Shown here: piece after piece, positions 1-8,831 of the stretch
Layout: each line of letters opens with the position of its first letter
Numbering within the stretch: the stretch's first letter is position 1
Origin: Elusimicrobia bacterium RIFOXYA2_FULL_47_53
Lineage (GTDB): Bacteria; Elusimicrobiota; Endomicrobiia; Endomicrobiales; XYA2-FULL-47-53
Assembly: GCA_001800315.1 (NCBI GenBank)
Contig: MGVE01000007.1
Coordinates: 62,001-126,000 of the forward strand
Length of the DNA: 64,000 bases
Direction: 5' to 3'
Made by a program: the position numbers and the translations under genes
Notes under the pieces: generated by a model
Told to the model about the DNA's origin: nothing
What the model saw: only the letters and a program-made list of their open reading frames with translations
Databases searched by the model: none

Positions 1-48
1 GTAATTATCGTCGTCGTCAATAATAATAACCGCGAGCTTTTTGTTCAA
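1..48 (-). CDS. Response regulator, N-terminal fragment cut by window edge
   Basis: The last complementary bases read TTG then NKKLAVIIIDDDDNY, the beta1 strand and acidic cluster that open a receiver domain. A GGAGG box lies six bases before the TTG. The TTG overlaps the TGA stop of the upstream sensor kinase in the arrangement TTGA, a coupling typical of two-component pairs. Only 16 codons are inside the window, so the output domain is unknown. An NtrC-type regulator is a reasonable guess from the NtrB-like kinase, but it is not shown here. Confidence 0.6.
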   Translation of the reverse strand, partial: MNKKLAVIIIDDDDNY

Positions 49-1772
49 GCTGTCCCTCCGGGCGATAAATTCACGACAGGGAGCTCAATAGTAAAGGTGG
101 TGCCCCTGTCCTTCTCGCTGGTGACCCTGATTATGCCGTTATGCCTCTCTTCCACTATCCTTTTTACGACCGCGAGCCCAAGCCCGGTGCCTTTGGATTT
201 GGTTGAAAAGAAAGGCTCAAATATTTTGCTGAGAATGTCCTTTGGAATTCCGCTGCCGGTGTCCATAACCTCAAACTTTACCATAGCCGCGGTAGAACCC
301 CTGCCGGTTTTAAGCCTCAGCCTGCCACCGTTTGAGACCATGCTGTCCACGGCATTGTTAACTATGTTTCTTATAACCTGCTTCATCTCTTCCACATCCA
401 CATTTACATTGGGAATATTCCCAAACTCAAAATCAACCTTGATGTTTTCCGGACGCTTCGCCTCTTCAACCAGGCTTCTCACCAGCGCGTTCAAATCCTG
501 CGAGGAGAGCACCGGCGGCCTGCTTCTTGAATAATCAAGCATGTCATTTATAATTTTGTTCGTTGATTTTATCTCGTTCTCAATAATCTCTATGCGTTTA
601 AACATCTTAGGATTGGTTTCCGGGTTCTTCTTAAGCTCCATATTGATAAGGTAGGTGGCGTTGGTAATCGCCGCCAGAGGGTTCCTTATCTCGTGCCCGA
701 GAATATTTGACATCTGCCCTATGGTGGAAAGCCTTTCCGTGCGCTTCAAATCCTCCTGGAGCTTTTTTAACTTCTTGGTCATGTTATTGAAAATTACCGC
801 GACCTTGCCGAGCTCGTCTTTGGAAACCTCGGGTATCTGATAGTCCAGATTGCCGATAGAAACCGTTTCCATGCCGGCCATAAGAACTTTTACTGGCTTT
901 ACCAGGTTCTGGGCCAGCGCGAAGGCGCCGAGGAATGCCACTCCGCCGGTAATAAGGATTAAAAGCACCAGGGTGACCTTAAGTTTTGTGACAGGCGCGT
1001 AAGCTTCGCTGAGCGGCTCTTTGAAAATAACCAGCCAGCCCGGGCCGCCGCTCTGAACGGTTATGATTGTGTCCCAGCCCTGTTCATAGGCTTTGCCGGC
1101 TTCCAGACCCGCGTATTTTTTTACGGCCTCTTCGGGCAGATTAACTAATTTTTTATCCTTAAGCGAAACCGCGCTCAGAGAGGACGCGTCAATGAGAACA
1201 ATATCGGTTTTCTTTCCGGCAACACCGGAATTTAAGTACATCTCTATTCTTTTAAGCAGGTACTTTACATTAGCCCGCAGGTAAAGATATTCGTTTGACT
1301 TGGAATCAATCGGATAAACAGCGTCAAAGTAAGGATTATTTTCATGGTCGCGGGTGATCGCCCCGACTTCAACCTGCCTGGATTTTGAGCTTTTCGCGAA
1401 CAGGGCCTTGTCCACGGAAAAAGCGACACCTTCTCCGTGCATACCGCTGACAAGCTTACCGCTGTCATCCAAAAGATAGGCGGCCAGCAGGTGCTTGCTG
1501 GAAATAAAACCTTCCATCAGCATTCCGCCCTTTTTTGCCGAGGTCATTCCCGGGTTGCGTTCTATCTGGCGGGCCATGTCAAACTTTTTGTCTATCTCTA
1601 CAAAAAAACTATTGACCTCCAGCGTGACATTTTCCGCCTTATTGGCGTTATTCTGGTCAATGATATTTTTTAAAGTTCCTCCGGTGGTTTTAAGCAGAAT
1701 AAAACTGAATATCAGAAGAGGGATGATGGAAGCGATTATCAGGGCAAGCAGGAATTTATGAAAAAGCTTCAT
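45..1772 (-). CDS. Membrane sensor histidine kinase (NtrB-like core)
   Basis: This 575-residue transmembrane histidine kinase has an N-terminal membrane segment (about 8-28), an extracytoplasmic sensor of the Cache type (about 30-265) and a second membrane segment (about 268-290). A HAMP linker (about 291-345) and a HisKA domain follow, with phosphoacceptor His in LGHEIRNPLAAI near residue 357. The HATPase domain has the N box (NIVNNAVDSM), the G1 box (DTGSGIP) and the GTGLGLAVVKRIVEE motif. It should autophosphorylate and pass phosphate to the response regulator whose start codon overlaps its stop. The start is supported by AAGGA 11 bases upstream. It follows nadB by about 40 bases and may be co-transcribed with the lysine/pantothenate operon. 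The ligand is not evident. Confidence 0.92.
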   Translation of the reverse strand: MKLFHKFLLALIIASIIPLLIFSFILLKTTGGTLKNIIDQNNANKAENVTLEVNSFFVEIDKKFDMARQIERNPGMTSAKKGGMLMEGFISSKHLLAAYLLDDSGKLVSGMHGEGVAFSVDKALFAKSSKSRQVEVGAITRDHENNPYFDAVYPIDSKSNEYLYLRANVKYLLKRIEMYLNSGVAGKKTDIVLIDASSLSAVSLKDKKLVNLPEEAVKKYAGLEAGKAYEQGWDTIITVQSGGPGWLVIFKEPLSEAYAPVTKLKVTLVLLILITGGVAFLGAFALAQNLVKPVKVLMAGMETVSIGNLDYQIPEVSKDELGKVAVIFNNMTKKLKKLQEDLKRTERLSTIGQMSNILGHEIRNPLAAITNATYLINMELKKNPETNPKMFKRIEIIENEIKSTNKIINDMLDYSRSRPPVLSSQDLNALVRSLVEEAKRPENIKVDFEFGNIPNVNVDVEEMKQVIRNIVNNAVDSMVSNGGRLRLKTGRGSTAAMVKFEVMDTGSGIPKDILSKIFEPFFSTKSKGTGLGLAVVKRIVEERHNGIIRVTSEKDRGTTFTIELPVVNLSPGGTA

Positions 1773-1815
1773 GGAATATTTTCCTTTTTTATTATGATTG
1801 AAATTCTAACACATT

Positions 1816-3423
1816 TTAAGGTTTATTGTCAAAACGCCTGATATAGGTATCCTTCGCGCTTTTATCAAGACCCGGGAAATCAATATTATAATGAAGGCCG
1901 CGGCTTTCCTTGCGGCCCTGGGCGCTCCTTATAACCAGATCCGCCACGGCGGCTATATTACGCAGTTCAATCAAATCTGAAGTTACTATAAAGTCCCAAT
2001 AGTATTCGCTTATCTCGGCTAACAGCAGGTCTATCCTTCTTTTTGCCCTTTCAAGCCTTTTGTTGCTTCTTACTATGCCGACATAGTTCCACATGAAATG
2101 CCTGATCTCTTCCCAGTTCTGGCTGACTACCACGGACTCGCTGCTGTCGGTCGCGTGGCCTATATCCCACTGCGGAACGGAAGGAAATTCGTCATTTTCA
2201 GAAACGCATTCCGAAGCCTTTTCGCCGGCGCGGTGAGCGAAAACCAGGGCCTCCAGAAGCGAATTTGAGGCCAGACGGTTGGCCCCGTGCAGGCCCGTGA
2301 AAGCCGTCTCGCCAATGGCGAAAAGATTCCTGACGGAAGTCTGCCCGTGCAAATCGCTGACAACCCCTCCGCAGAAATAATGCGCCGCGGGCACAACCGG
2401 TATATAATTTTTGGTTATATCTATGCCAAATTCAAGGCATTTCTGATAAATATTCGGAAATCTCTTTTTCACAAAGTCAGCCGGCCTGTGAGTAATGTCA
2501 AGATAAACATGGTCGTCACCGCTTTCCTTGAGCTCGGCGTCTATGGCCCTGGCGACTATGTCTCTGGGCGCGAGTTCCTTCAGCTTGTGGTATTTTTCCA
2601 TAAAAGGGCTGCCGTCTTTTTTTAGCAGCCTCGCCCCCTCTCCCCGGAGCGCCTCGGAAATAAGAAAAGATTTTGCTCTGGGATGAAAAAGGCAGGTAGG
2701 GTGGAACTGGACAAACTCCATATTGGCAAGCGTCGCGCCGCAGCGGTAAGCCATGGCCATTCCGTCTCCGGTGGAGATGTCGGGATTGGTTGTATACAGG
2801 TAAACCTTTCCCGCGCCGCCCGCCGCGAGCACGACGGCCCTGGCGAGAAATGTTATAACCTTTTTACCCTTTGTATCCAGAACATAAGCGCCCCAGCACT
2901 TCTCGTCTTTTCCGGCGAACTTGCGCTTAAGCTTGCCCGTAGTGATAAGGTCAATGGCAATATGGTTCTCGTAAAAAATGATATTGCTGTTTTTTTTGGC
3001 GCTTTCAATAAGAGTTTTTTCTATGGCGGCTCCGGTGGCATCCCCTGAATGAAAAATCCGGCGCTTGGAATGTCCGCCTTCCAGTCCGAGTTCAAAATCG
3101 TTCTCGGTTTTGCCTTCCGTGACCGCGAAATTAACCCCGATCTCCACTAATTCTTTAATCCGCTGAGGGCCCTCTCTTACGACCACGCCCGCGACTTCCG
3201 GATTGCACAGCCCGGCCCCGGCCTCACAGGTGTCCTGTATATGCTCTTCAAAAGAATCTTCCCGGCTCCAGACCGCTGCAATGCCGCCCTGCGCGTAGTT
3301 GGTGGCGGCGTCGCTCAGCTGTTTTTTTGACACAACCGCGACGGTGCCTTTCCCGGCCGCCTTAAGCGCGAAAGAAAGGCCGGCTATTCCGCTGCCGATA
3401 ACAAGGTAATCTGTTTTTATCAT
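1816..3423 (-). CDS. nadB: L-aspartate oxidase
   Basis: This FAD enzyme oxidises L-aspartate to iminoaspartate, the first step of de novo NAD synthesis, in the cytoplasm. Visible landmarks are the N-terminal dinucleotide fold (VIGSGIAGLSFALKAA), the flavin-linked segment EGGHSKRRIFHSGDATG, HPTCLF, RGEGARLL and PRDIVARAID, and a helical C-terminal domain. The length of 535 residues is normal. I chose the ATG at 3423 because AGAGGG sits at good spacing before it; a GTG three codons upstream lies too close to that box. The fumarate reductase/succinate dehydrogenase flavoprotein is the main paralogue, but no iron-sulfur or membrane subunit is adjacent and the overall pattern is NadB. Neither nadA nor nadC is in the window. 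It is the last metabolic gene of the operon, 18 bases after panC. Confidence 0.93.
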   Translation of the reverse strand: MIKTDYLVIGSGIAGLSFALKAAGKGTVAVVSKKQLSDAATNYAQGGIAAVWSREDSFEEHIQDTCEAGAGLCNPEVAGVVVREGPQRIKELVEIGVNFAVTEGKTENDFELGLEGGHSKRRIFHSGDATGAAIEKTLIESAKKNSNIIFYENHIAIDLITTGKLKRKFAGKDEKCWGAYVLDTKGKKVITFLARAVVLAAGGAGKVYLYTTNPDISTGDGMAMAYRCGATLANMEFVQFHPTCLFHPRAKSFLISEALRGEGARLLKKDGSPFMEKYHKLKELAPRDIVARAIDAELKESGDDHVYLDITHRPADFVKKRFPNIYQKCLEFGIDITKNYIPVVPAAHYFCGGVVSDLHGQTSVRNLFAIGETAFTGLHGANRLASNSLLEALVFAHRAGEKASECVSENDEFPSVPQWDIGHATDSSESVVVSQNWEEIRHFMWNYVGIVRSNKRLERAKRRIDLLLAEISEYYWDFIVTSDLIELRNIAAVADLVIRSAQGRKESRGLHYNIDFPGLDKSAKDTYIRRFDNKP

Positions 3424-3441
3424 TAAATTCACGCCCTCTTA

Positions 3442-4284
3442 TCAGATCTCAATATTGTCTATGAGCCTGGTTGCGCCGACTCTTACCGCCACGGCAATTA
3501 CCGCCGGAGCCTTCACGCGCTTAATCTCTTCAAGGTCCCGCGAGCCGCGCACTTCAACATATTCAATTTTAGCGCCCGGAATGGAGTTAAGCACCTTTAC
3601 AACCACGGCGCGGACGGCGGAAGCGCTGCGTATTTTTTTATCCTGAACGGATTTTCTGGCTTTTAAAAGCGCGGCCGATATTTTAACCGCTTCAAGCCGC
3701 TCCGCGTTACTGAGGAAAATATTTCTGCTTGAAAGCGCCAGCCCGCCTTTTTCCCTTACGGTTTCGCAGGGGGCTATTCTTACCGGGAAATTAAGGTCTG
3801 AGGCCATTTTCTTAAGTATGGCCAGCTGTTGAAAATCTTTCCTGCCGAAGTAAGCCGAGTCCGGCAAGGCAATATTAAAAAGCTTTGCCACTATGGTGGC
3901 AACTCCTTTGAAATGGCCCGGCCTGAAAGCCCCGCACAGGACATCCGAAAGTTTTTCTACCGAGATATAAGTGCGGTATCCGGAAGGATACATATCCCCG
4001 GGTTTGGGCGAAAACAGGTAATCCACGCCCGCGGCGGCGCAGAGAGATTTGTCTTTGAAAAAAGGCCTGGGATACTTAAGATAGTCCTCGTTGGGGCCGA
4101 ACTGTGCCGGGTTTACGAAAATTGACACTATTACTATGTCGTTTTCCGCGCGCGCTTTCCTGATGAGCGATAAATGCCCCTCATGCAGAGCGCCCATGGT
4201 CGGGACCAGGCCTATTTTAGCCCGCCTGCTTCTGTGAAGCTGAGAGGCCTTCTGCATTAGTTTTGGGGAGCTGATTATTTTCAT
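3442..4284 (-). CDS. panC: Pantothenate synthetase
   Basis: PanC joins pantoate and beta-alanine using ATP through a pantoyl-adenylate intermediate, the last step of vitamin B5 synthesis. At 280 residues it has the usual length. The nucleotidyltransferase signature is clear: GLVPTMGALHEGHLSLI near residue 26 (HxGH), FVNPAQF, the GRKDFQQ segment and the KMSKS-like LSSRN loop near residue 185. It lies 26 bases downstream of panB, so the two consecutive pathway enzymes are co-expressed. No panD or panE was found in the window, so beta-alanine and pantoate supply must be encoded elsewhere. Confidence 0.96.
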   Translation of the reverse strand: MKIISSPKLMQKASQLHRSRRAKIGLVPTMGALHEGHLSLIRKARAENDIVIVSIFVNPAQFGPNEDYLKYPRPFFKDKSLCAAAGVDYLFSPKPGDMYPSGYRTYISVEKLSDVLCGAFRPGHFKGVATIVAKLFNIALPDSAYFGRKDFQQLAILKKMASDLNFPVRIAPCETVREKGGLALSSRNIFLSNAERLEAVKISAALLKARKSVQDKKIRSASAVRAVVVKVLNSIPGAKIEYVEVRGSRDLEEIKRVKAPAVIAVAVRVGATRLIDNIEI

Positions 4285-4310
4285 AAAATCAGTTAGAAAA
4301 GCGAACAGGC

Positions 4311-5108
4311 TCAGTACGAGTATTCTTTGGAAGGAAACTTGCCGTCTTTAACTTCGTCTTTATATTTAGCAAAGGCCTCCAGCATCCTGGGCCTGAGGTT
4401 AGAATAACTTTTTACGAATTTGGGCTTTATTTCGGAATAAAGGCCGAGCATATCATCGGTCACCAGCACCTGCCCGCCGCAGAAAACTCCGGCGCCTATG
4501 CCGATAGTGGGTACCGAAACCGCTCTTGTTATCCTGGCCGCGAGTTTTGAAGGGATACATTCAAGCACTATCGCGAAAACCCCGGCTTTCTCCAGGGATT
4601 TAGCGTCCGCTATAAGCTTTGAGGCGTCGCGGCTGTTTTTGCCCTGCACCCTGTAACCGCCGAACTTGTTGACGGCCTGGGGAGTCAGCCCAATGTGGCC
4701 CATGACAGGGATTTTGGCGTCCGTCAGGGCTTTAATAACGGATGACATCTCTTTTCCGCCTTCAACTTTTACAGCCTCCGCCCCGCCTTCTTTAAGCAGT
4801 CGCCCCGCGTTAGAAATAGCTTCCCTTACGGAGAGCTCGTAGGACATAAACGGCATATCGGCGATAAGAAGAGCGGTTGAGTTGCCTCTTTTCACCGACT
4901 TTGTGTGATAAACCATATCGTCAATTGTAACAGGGAGCGTGTTTTCATAACCGAGTTTTACCATGCCGAGCGAATCGCCCACCAGAACGGCATCTATGCC
5001 GGCCTCGTTGAGAAGCCTGGCTGTTGAATAGTCGTAACAGGTCAGAAGCGTAATTTTCTCACCCCGTTTTTTCATTTCCTTAAAACTCAGCACGGTTATC
5101 TTTTTCAT
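4311..5108 (-). CDS. panB: 3-methyl-2-oxobutanoate hydroxymethyltransferase
   Basis: This is ketopantoate hydroxymethyltransferase, which transfers a hydroxymethyl group from methylene-tetrahydrofolate to alpha-ketoisovalerate. The 265-residue TIM barrel carries the family motifs [38 protein letters not shown] (metal-binding Asp), [25 protein letters not shown] and IGIGAG. An AAGGCG box precedes the ATG. It follows folK by nine bases and precedes panC. Placing a folate-cofactor-consuming enzyme next to the folate gene folK is a common bacterial arrangement. Confidence 0.97.
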   Translation of the reverse strand: MKKITVLSFKEMKKRGEKITLLTCYDYSTARLLNEAGIDAVLVGDSLGMVKLGYENTLPVTIDDMVYHTKSVKRGNSTALLIADMPFMSYELSVREAISNAGRLLKEGGAEAVKVEGGKEMSSVIKALTDAKIPVMGHIGLTPQAVNKFGGYRVQGKNSRDASKLIADAKSLEKAGVFAIVLECIPSKLAARITRAVSVPTIGIGAGVFCGGQVLVTDDMLGLYSEIKPKFVKSYSNLRPRMLEAFAKYKDEVKDGKFPSKEYSY

Positions 5109-5117
5109 ATATTCGCC

Positions 5118-5657
5118 TTATGATTTCTTCGCGCGGGCGCCGCGGTTCATCTTTGTGGCTTTCTGGTCCAGAGAGGTCTTTAAAAGCCCTGAAGCTATTT
5201 TTTTAACCGTCTCGCCGGTTACCGGATGAACAAAGCCCGGGGAGAGTTCGCTCACCGGCAGCATTACAAAAAGCCGTTTATGAGCCTCTTTGTGCGGCAC
5301 CGTGAGAATTTTGCTTTTTACTTTTCTGCCCCCGTAAAATATTATGTCCAGGTCTATCAGGCGCGGGCCCCACTTCGTGGTTTTTTTTCTGCCCATGGCG
5401 GCCTCAATGACCTTAAGCTCGGCAAGCAGTTCAACGGGTTTAAGCGTTGTCTTGATTTTTACCGCGCTGTTTATAAAATCCCTCTGGAAAGGCCCGACCG
5501 GCGAGGTAATATAGAAATGCGATTTCTCCAGAACCGTGATACGCGGATGCGAGCTCAGCAGGCTGATGGCTTCATCCATATTCTTAGACCTTTTGCCCAC
5601 ATTGGAGCCAAGGCCTATCAAAACCGTTTCGTTTGTATCAGGAAGTTTTTTTACCAT
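5118..5657 (-). CDS. folK: 6-hydroxymethyl-7,8-dihydropterin pyrophosphokinase
   Basis: FolK transfers pyrophosphate from ATP to the pterin in folate synthesis. The sequence shows the N-terminal IGLGSNVGKR motif, SPVGPFQRDFINSAV, and the catalytic block KWGPRLIDLDIIFYG near residues 98-111, followed by VPHKEAHKRLFVMLP. At 179 residues it is slightly longer than the family average because of a basic C-terminal tail (KMNRGARAKKS). The ATG overlaps the end of dapL by seven bases and has no obvious separate ribosome-binding site, so translation is probably coupled. No other folate gene is in the window. Confidence 0.93.
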   Translation of the reverse strand: MVKKLPDTNETVLIGLGSNVGKRSKNMDEAISLLSSHPRITVLEKSHFYITSPVGPFQRDFINSAVKIKTTLKPVELLAELKVIEAAMGRKKTTKWGPRLIDLDIIFYGGRKVKSKILTVPHKEAHKRLFVMLPVSELSPGFVHPVTGETVKKIASGLLKTSLDQKATKMNRGARAKKS

Positions 5658-6814
5658 TTAATTTTACTTACGCGGGCAAGCGCCTCTTTAATGCGCGGCA
5701 CATCAACGGTCAGAGCGAACCTGACATAACCTTCACCGGAGGCTCCGAGCCCGTTGCCCGGCGTGCAGACTATACCGGCTTCGTCTAAAAGTTTTCCCAC
5801 GGTCTGCGAAGATGTGTAGCCTGAGGGGACTCTCGCCCAGACATAAAATGTAGCTTCGGGTTTTCTGACCTTCCAGCCCAGGCTGTTTAATCCGTCGCAA
5901 AGCGCGTCGCGCCTTTCGCGGTAAAGCCCGCGCATTTTTTCCACGCAGTCCTGCGGCCCGTTAAGGGCAGCTACCCCGGCTTCCTGTACCGCCTGAAAAA
6001 CTCCGGAGTCATAATTGTCTTTTACGGTAGCAAGGCCCTTAATAACATCCGCGTTTCCGCAGGCCCAGCCCAGCCGCCAGCCGGTCATATTATATGTCTT
6101 TGAAAGCGAATGGAACTCAACCCCTACATCCCTGGCGCCGGGAAGCTCTAAGAAACTCACCGGCTTCTTCTCATAGTATATCTCGGAATAAGCCGCGTCG
6201 TGAGCGACAATTATGTTGTATTTTTTCGCGAATTCAATGACCTGCGCGTAAAAATTCCTGTCGGCTATCGCTGCGGTCGGATTGTTGGGGTAATTGACAA
6301 ACATAATCCTGGCGCGTTTTGCCACGGCCTCCGGGATAAGGTCAAGCCTCGGGAGAAAATTATTTTCCTCTTTAAGCGGCATAAAATACGGCTCGCCGTC
6401 CGTAAATATTGTGCCTGTGTTGTAGACCGGGTAACCCGGCTCGGGGATAAGAACCACATCTCCCGGATTGACAAATCCGAGATGGAAATGGCCTATACCC
6501 TCTTTTGATCCGATAAGAGAGCATATCTCGGTGTCGGGGTTAAGATCAACTGAGAAACGGGATTTATACCATTTCGCGACAGCTTCCCTGAAAACCTTCA
6601 TTCCTGTGCCGAAGGGGTATTGATGATTGGAACCTTTTTTGAGGGCTTCCTGTCCGGCCTTAACAATGTGTTCGGGCGTGGGCTGGTCCGGGTCTCCGAC
6701 TCCAAGCGCTATAATATCCACCCCTCTCTCCATGGCGGCTTTCTTCTTTCTGTCAATTTCAACAAAAAGATAAGGAGGAAGCTTTTTTAATTTTTCACTG
6801 TAGTTTACCTTCAT
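5651..6814 (-). CDS. dapL: LL-diaminopimelate aminotransferase
   Basis: This fold-type I PLP aminotransferase of 387 residues converts tetrahydrodipicolinate directly to LL-diaminopimelate, bypassing the succinylated or acetylated intermediates. Typical class I/II features are GVGDPDQPTPEHIV, SKEGIGH, PEPGYPVY, NYPNNPTAA and the Schiff-base lysine in SLSKTYNMTGWRLGW near residue 236. The MRGLYRERRDALCDGL segment resembles DapL and its near relatives. Sharing an operon with dapA, dapB, dapF and lysA, with no dapC, dapD or dapE present, strongly supports the DapL assignment over a generic aspartate aminotransferase. GAGAGGG precedes the ATG. Confidence 0.9.
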   Translation of the reverse strand: MKVNYSEKLKKLPPYLFVEIDRKKKAAMERGVDIIALGVGDPDQPTPEHIVKAGQEALKKGSNHQYPFGTGMKVFREAVAKWYKSRFSVDLNPDTEICSLIGSKEGIGHFHLGFVNPGDVVLIPEPGYPVYNTGTIFTDGEPYFMPLKEENNFLPRLDLIPEAVAKRARIMFVNYPNNPTAAIADRNFYAQVIEFAKKYNIIVAHDAAYSEIYYEKKPVSFLELPGARDVGVEFHSLSKTYNMTGWRLGWACGNADVIKGLATVKDNYDSGVFQAVQEAGVAALNGPQDCVEKMRGLYRERRDALCDGLNSLGWKVRKPEATFYVWARVPSGYTSSQTVGKLLDEAGIVCTPGNGLGASGEGYVRFALTVDVPRIKEALARVSKIKW

Positions 6815-6862
6815 TTTGATTCCCTCTCAAAAATTGCTCGAAAAAATTCCCGGGTATTAACT

Positions 6863-7240
6863 CTAATTATCTTTTCGCGGCGGCAGGGTTTTATTGTACG
6901 CGTACCATGCCAGCGCTGAAAACGCCGCAAAAAACAGCAAGGCGACCAGATTGGCTATCCAGCCCTCAAAGACGCCCATCTCGTAAGGATAACCGATATA
7001 TCCGAAATCCGAAAATGTTCTGGAAGTAAAGACAACCGACAGGAATGGAACAACCTTGGCCTGTATGCCGCCGCCGAACACAAGCAGAGTCCACAGAAGC
7101 CAGAAAAGAACGCTTATGCCCGCGATAGTCAGCACGATCATGGCGCCGAAATGCGACGGGTCGTAGAAGGGCTCCTCGGGGTTGTCGCTGTCCGAAAAGA
7201 AATCCATAAATTTCAAAAAATACCGCTTTAGCTCGGCCAT
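6863..7240 (-). CDS. Small membrane protein of unknown function
   Basis: I do not recognise this 125-residue protein. It has a charged N-terminal stretch (about 1-30, rich in Asp, Glu and Phe), a hydrophobic segment at about 33-57 and a second at about 92-112, ending in a short basic tail (KTLPPRKDN). That predicts two transmembrane helices with a loop of about 35 residues rich in Phe, Tyr and Gly. There is no signal peptide or cysteine motif. It begins six bases after the FAH-family gene and precedes dapL, so it is transcribed with lysine synthesis genes. Nothing in the sequence links it mechanistically to them. Confidence 0.75.
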   Translation of the reverse strand: MAELKRYFLKFMDFFSDSDNPEEPFYDPSHFGAMIVLTIAGISVLFWLLWTLLVFGGGIQAKVVPFLSVVFTSRTFSDFGYIGYPYEMGVFEGWIANLVALLFFAAFSALAWYAYNKTLPPRKDN

Positions 7241-7245
7241 ATTTT

Positions 7246-7998
7246 TTATGCCACGCTGTTTGTAAGCGTACCTATTTTTTCAATTTTCACGCTCACCGTG
7301 TCGCCGCGCTTCAGAGGGCCTACTCCCGGAGGAGTGCCGGTGGCGATAACATCGCCGGGCGCAAGCGTCATTACTTCGGAAACAAAGGCGACTATTTCCT
7401 GAATTTTAAATATCAGATCATTGGTATTTGCTTTCTGGCGCACCGCTCCGTTCACCCGCGTCTCAAGTTTGAGATTGTCCGGATTCACGGCGTCCACTAT
7501 CCAGGGCCCGAGCGGAGCGAAGGTGTCAAAGGATTTGGCTCTGGTCCACTGGCCGTCGGTTTTCTGCAGGTCCCTGGCGGTGACATCGTTTAAGCAGGTA
7601 TAACCGAGTATATAATCGCCGGCTCTGCGAAAGGGCACATTTTTCGCCTTCTTTTTTATAACGATAGCCAGCTCGCCCTCAAAATCCACCCGGCCCGAAG
7701 ACTTGGGATAAACTATATCATCTCCCGGGCCAATAACCGCTGACGGCGGCTTGATAAATATCACGGGTTCAAGAGGTATGGACATCTTCATCTCTTTGAC
7801 ATGCTCAAGGTAATTTAATCCCATGGCAACCACTTTGGAAGGCTGGCAGGGAGGCAGAAGCCTGACTTTAGAAAGCTGATACTTTTTGCCTGTTTTCCTG
7901 AAATCGGAAAAATAATCCGGCGTTATTTCCGATATAACTTTCCCGCCAAGCAAACCATAGCGAGCTTTACCGTCGGCGAAAAATCTTAGATATACCAC
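7246..7998 (-). CDS. Fumarylacetoacetate hydrolase-family protein
   Basis: This FAH-fold enzyme of about 250 residues has a short N-terminal domain and the catalytic core. Core motifs are [32 protein letters not shown], the metal ligands in [25 protein letters not shown], and [15 protein letters not shown] near the C terminus. Family members hydrolyse or tautomerise acylpyruvates and oxaloacetate (FAHD1/YcgM type) or act in aromatic catabolism. No aromatic pathway gene is nearby. I chose a GTG start because GGGAG lies six bases before it; an in-frame TTG five codons upstream lies ahead of that box. It sits between dapB and a small membrane gene, so a role in pyruvate or oxaloacetate chemistry is possible but inferred. 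Confidence 0.85.
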   Translation of the reverse strand: MVYLRFFADGKARYGLLGGKVISEITPDYFSDFRKTGKKYQLSKVRLLPPCQPSKVVAMGLNYLEHVKEMKMSIPLEPVIFIKPPSAVIGPGDDIVYPKSSGRVDFEGELAIVIKKKAKNVPFRRAGDYILGYTCLNDVTARDLQKTDGQWTRAKSFDTFAPLGPWIVDAVNPDNLKLETRVNGAVRQKANTNDLIFKIQEIVAFVSEVMTLAPGDVIATGTPPGVGPLKRGDTVSVKIEKIGTLTNSVA

Positions 7999-8023
7999 TC
8001 TGTTCTCCCGCAAGTCGCATGAG

Positions 8024-8815
8024 TCATTTAATCTTTAAACCCAGAACATCCTGCATATCGTAGAACCCAGCGGGTTTTGACGACAGCCATTTCGCGGCCT
8101 GAAGAGCTCCCGAAGCAAAATTATCCCTTGAGTGAGCCTTATGGGTCAGCTCAAGGCGCTCTCCCGGGCCCGCGAGATACAGCGTATGCTCTCCGACAAT
8201 ATCGCCGGCCCTGACAGACATTACGCCTATTTCGTTTTTCTTGCGGGCGCCGATGTTGCCGAATCTGCCGTAAATACCGTTCTTGCTTAAATCTATGCCG
8301 AGCGCCGAGGCGACAACCTGGGCAAGCCTTGCCGCGGTGCCTGATGGCGAGTCTTTTTTCTGGTTGTGATGAAGCTCCACAATCTCGGCGTCATAGCCCG
8401 GCAGGGCTTTCGCCGCGTCGTAAGCCAGCTTAAAAAGCAGGTTCACGCCCACGGACATATTCGGCGAGAGAACCACAGGGATATCGCGCGCCGCGGATTT
8501 AATTTTTTCCGTCTGGCTGTCCGAAAAACCCGTAGTGCCGATCACGATAGCTTTTTTGTTTTTAAGCGCGAAGTCCAGGCTGCGCAACGCGCCGTCAATG
8601 GATGAAAAATCAATTATTACGCTAAAATCATTCCCGGCGCCGGCTAAATCCGCGCTGGCCTTTCCCTTAAAAACCGTCCCGCCGAAAAACATCGCTTCGG
8701 GCCTGGCGTCAACGGCCGCGGATACCTCAAGCTCGGCGTCGGCCTGGGCAAGCCTGATAATGCTGGAACCCATCCTGCCGGCGGCGCCGCAAACTGCTAT
8801 TTTAATTCTGTTCAT
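8024..8815 (-). CDS. dapB: 4-hydroxy-tetrahydrodipicolinate reductase
   Basis: DapB reduces hydroxy-tetrahydrodipicolinate with NAD(P)H in the second dedicated step of diaminopimelate synthesis. The 263-residue protein has the Rossmann motif [41 protein letters not shown] and the catalytic/substrate block [18 protein letters not shown] near residues 150-168, followed by [17 protein letters not shown] lies six bases before the ATG. It follows dapA by 16 bases, so the two consecutive reactions are co-translated from one message. Confidence 0.97.
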   Translation of the reverse strand: MNRIKIAVCGAAGRMGSSIIRLAQADAELEVSAAVDARPEAMFFGGTVFKGKASADLAGAGNDFSVIIDFSSIDGALRSLDFALKNKKAIVIGTTGFSDSQTEKIKSAARDIPVVLSPNMSVGVNLLFKLAYDAAKALPGYDAEIVELHHNQKKDSPSGTAARLAQVVASALGIDLSKNGIYGRFGNIGARKKNEIGVMSVRAGDIVGEHTLYLAGPGERLELTHKAHSRDNFASGALQAAKWLSSKPAGFYDMQDVLGLKIK

Positions 8816-8831
8816 AATTTCTCCGGATGCT

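Noticed and set aside
1816-3423. Succinate dehydrogenase/fumarate reductase flavoprotein
   Set aside because: No iron-sulfur or membrane subunit genes are adjacent, and the length and motifs fit NadB in a cofactor-synthesis operon.
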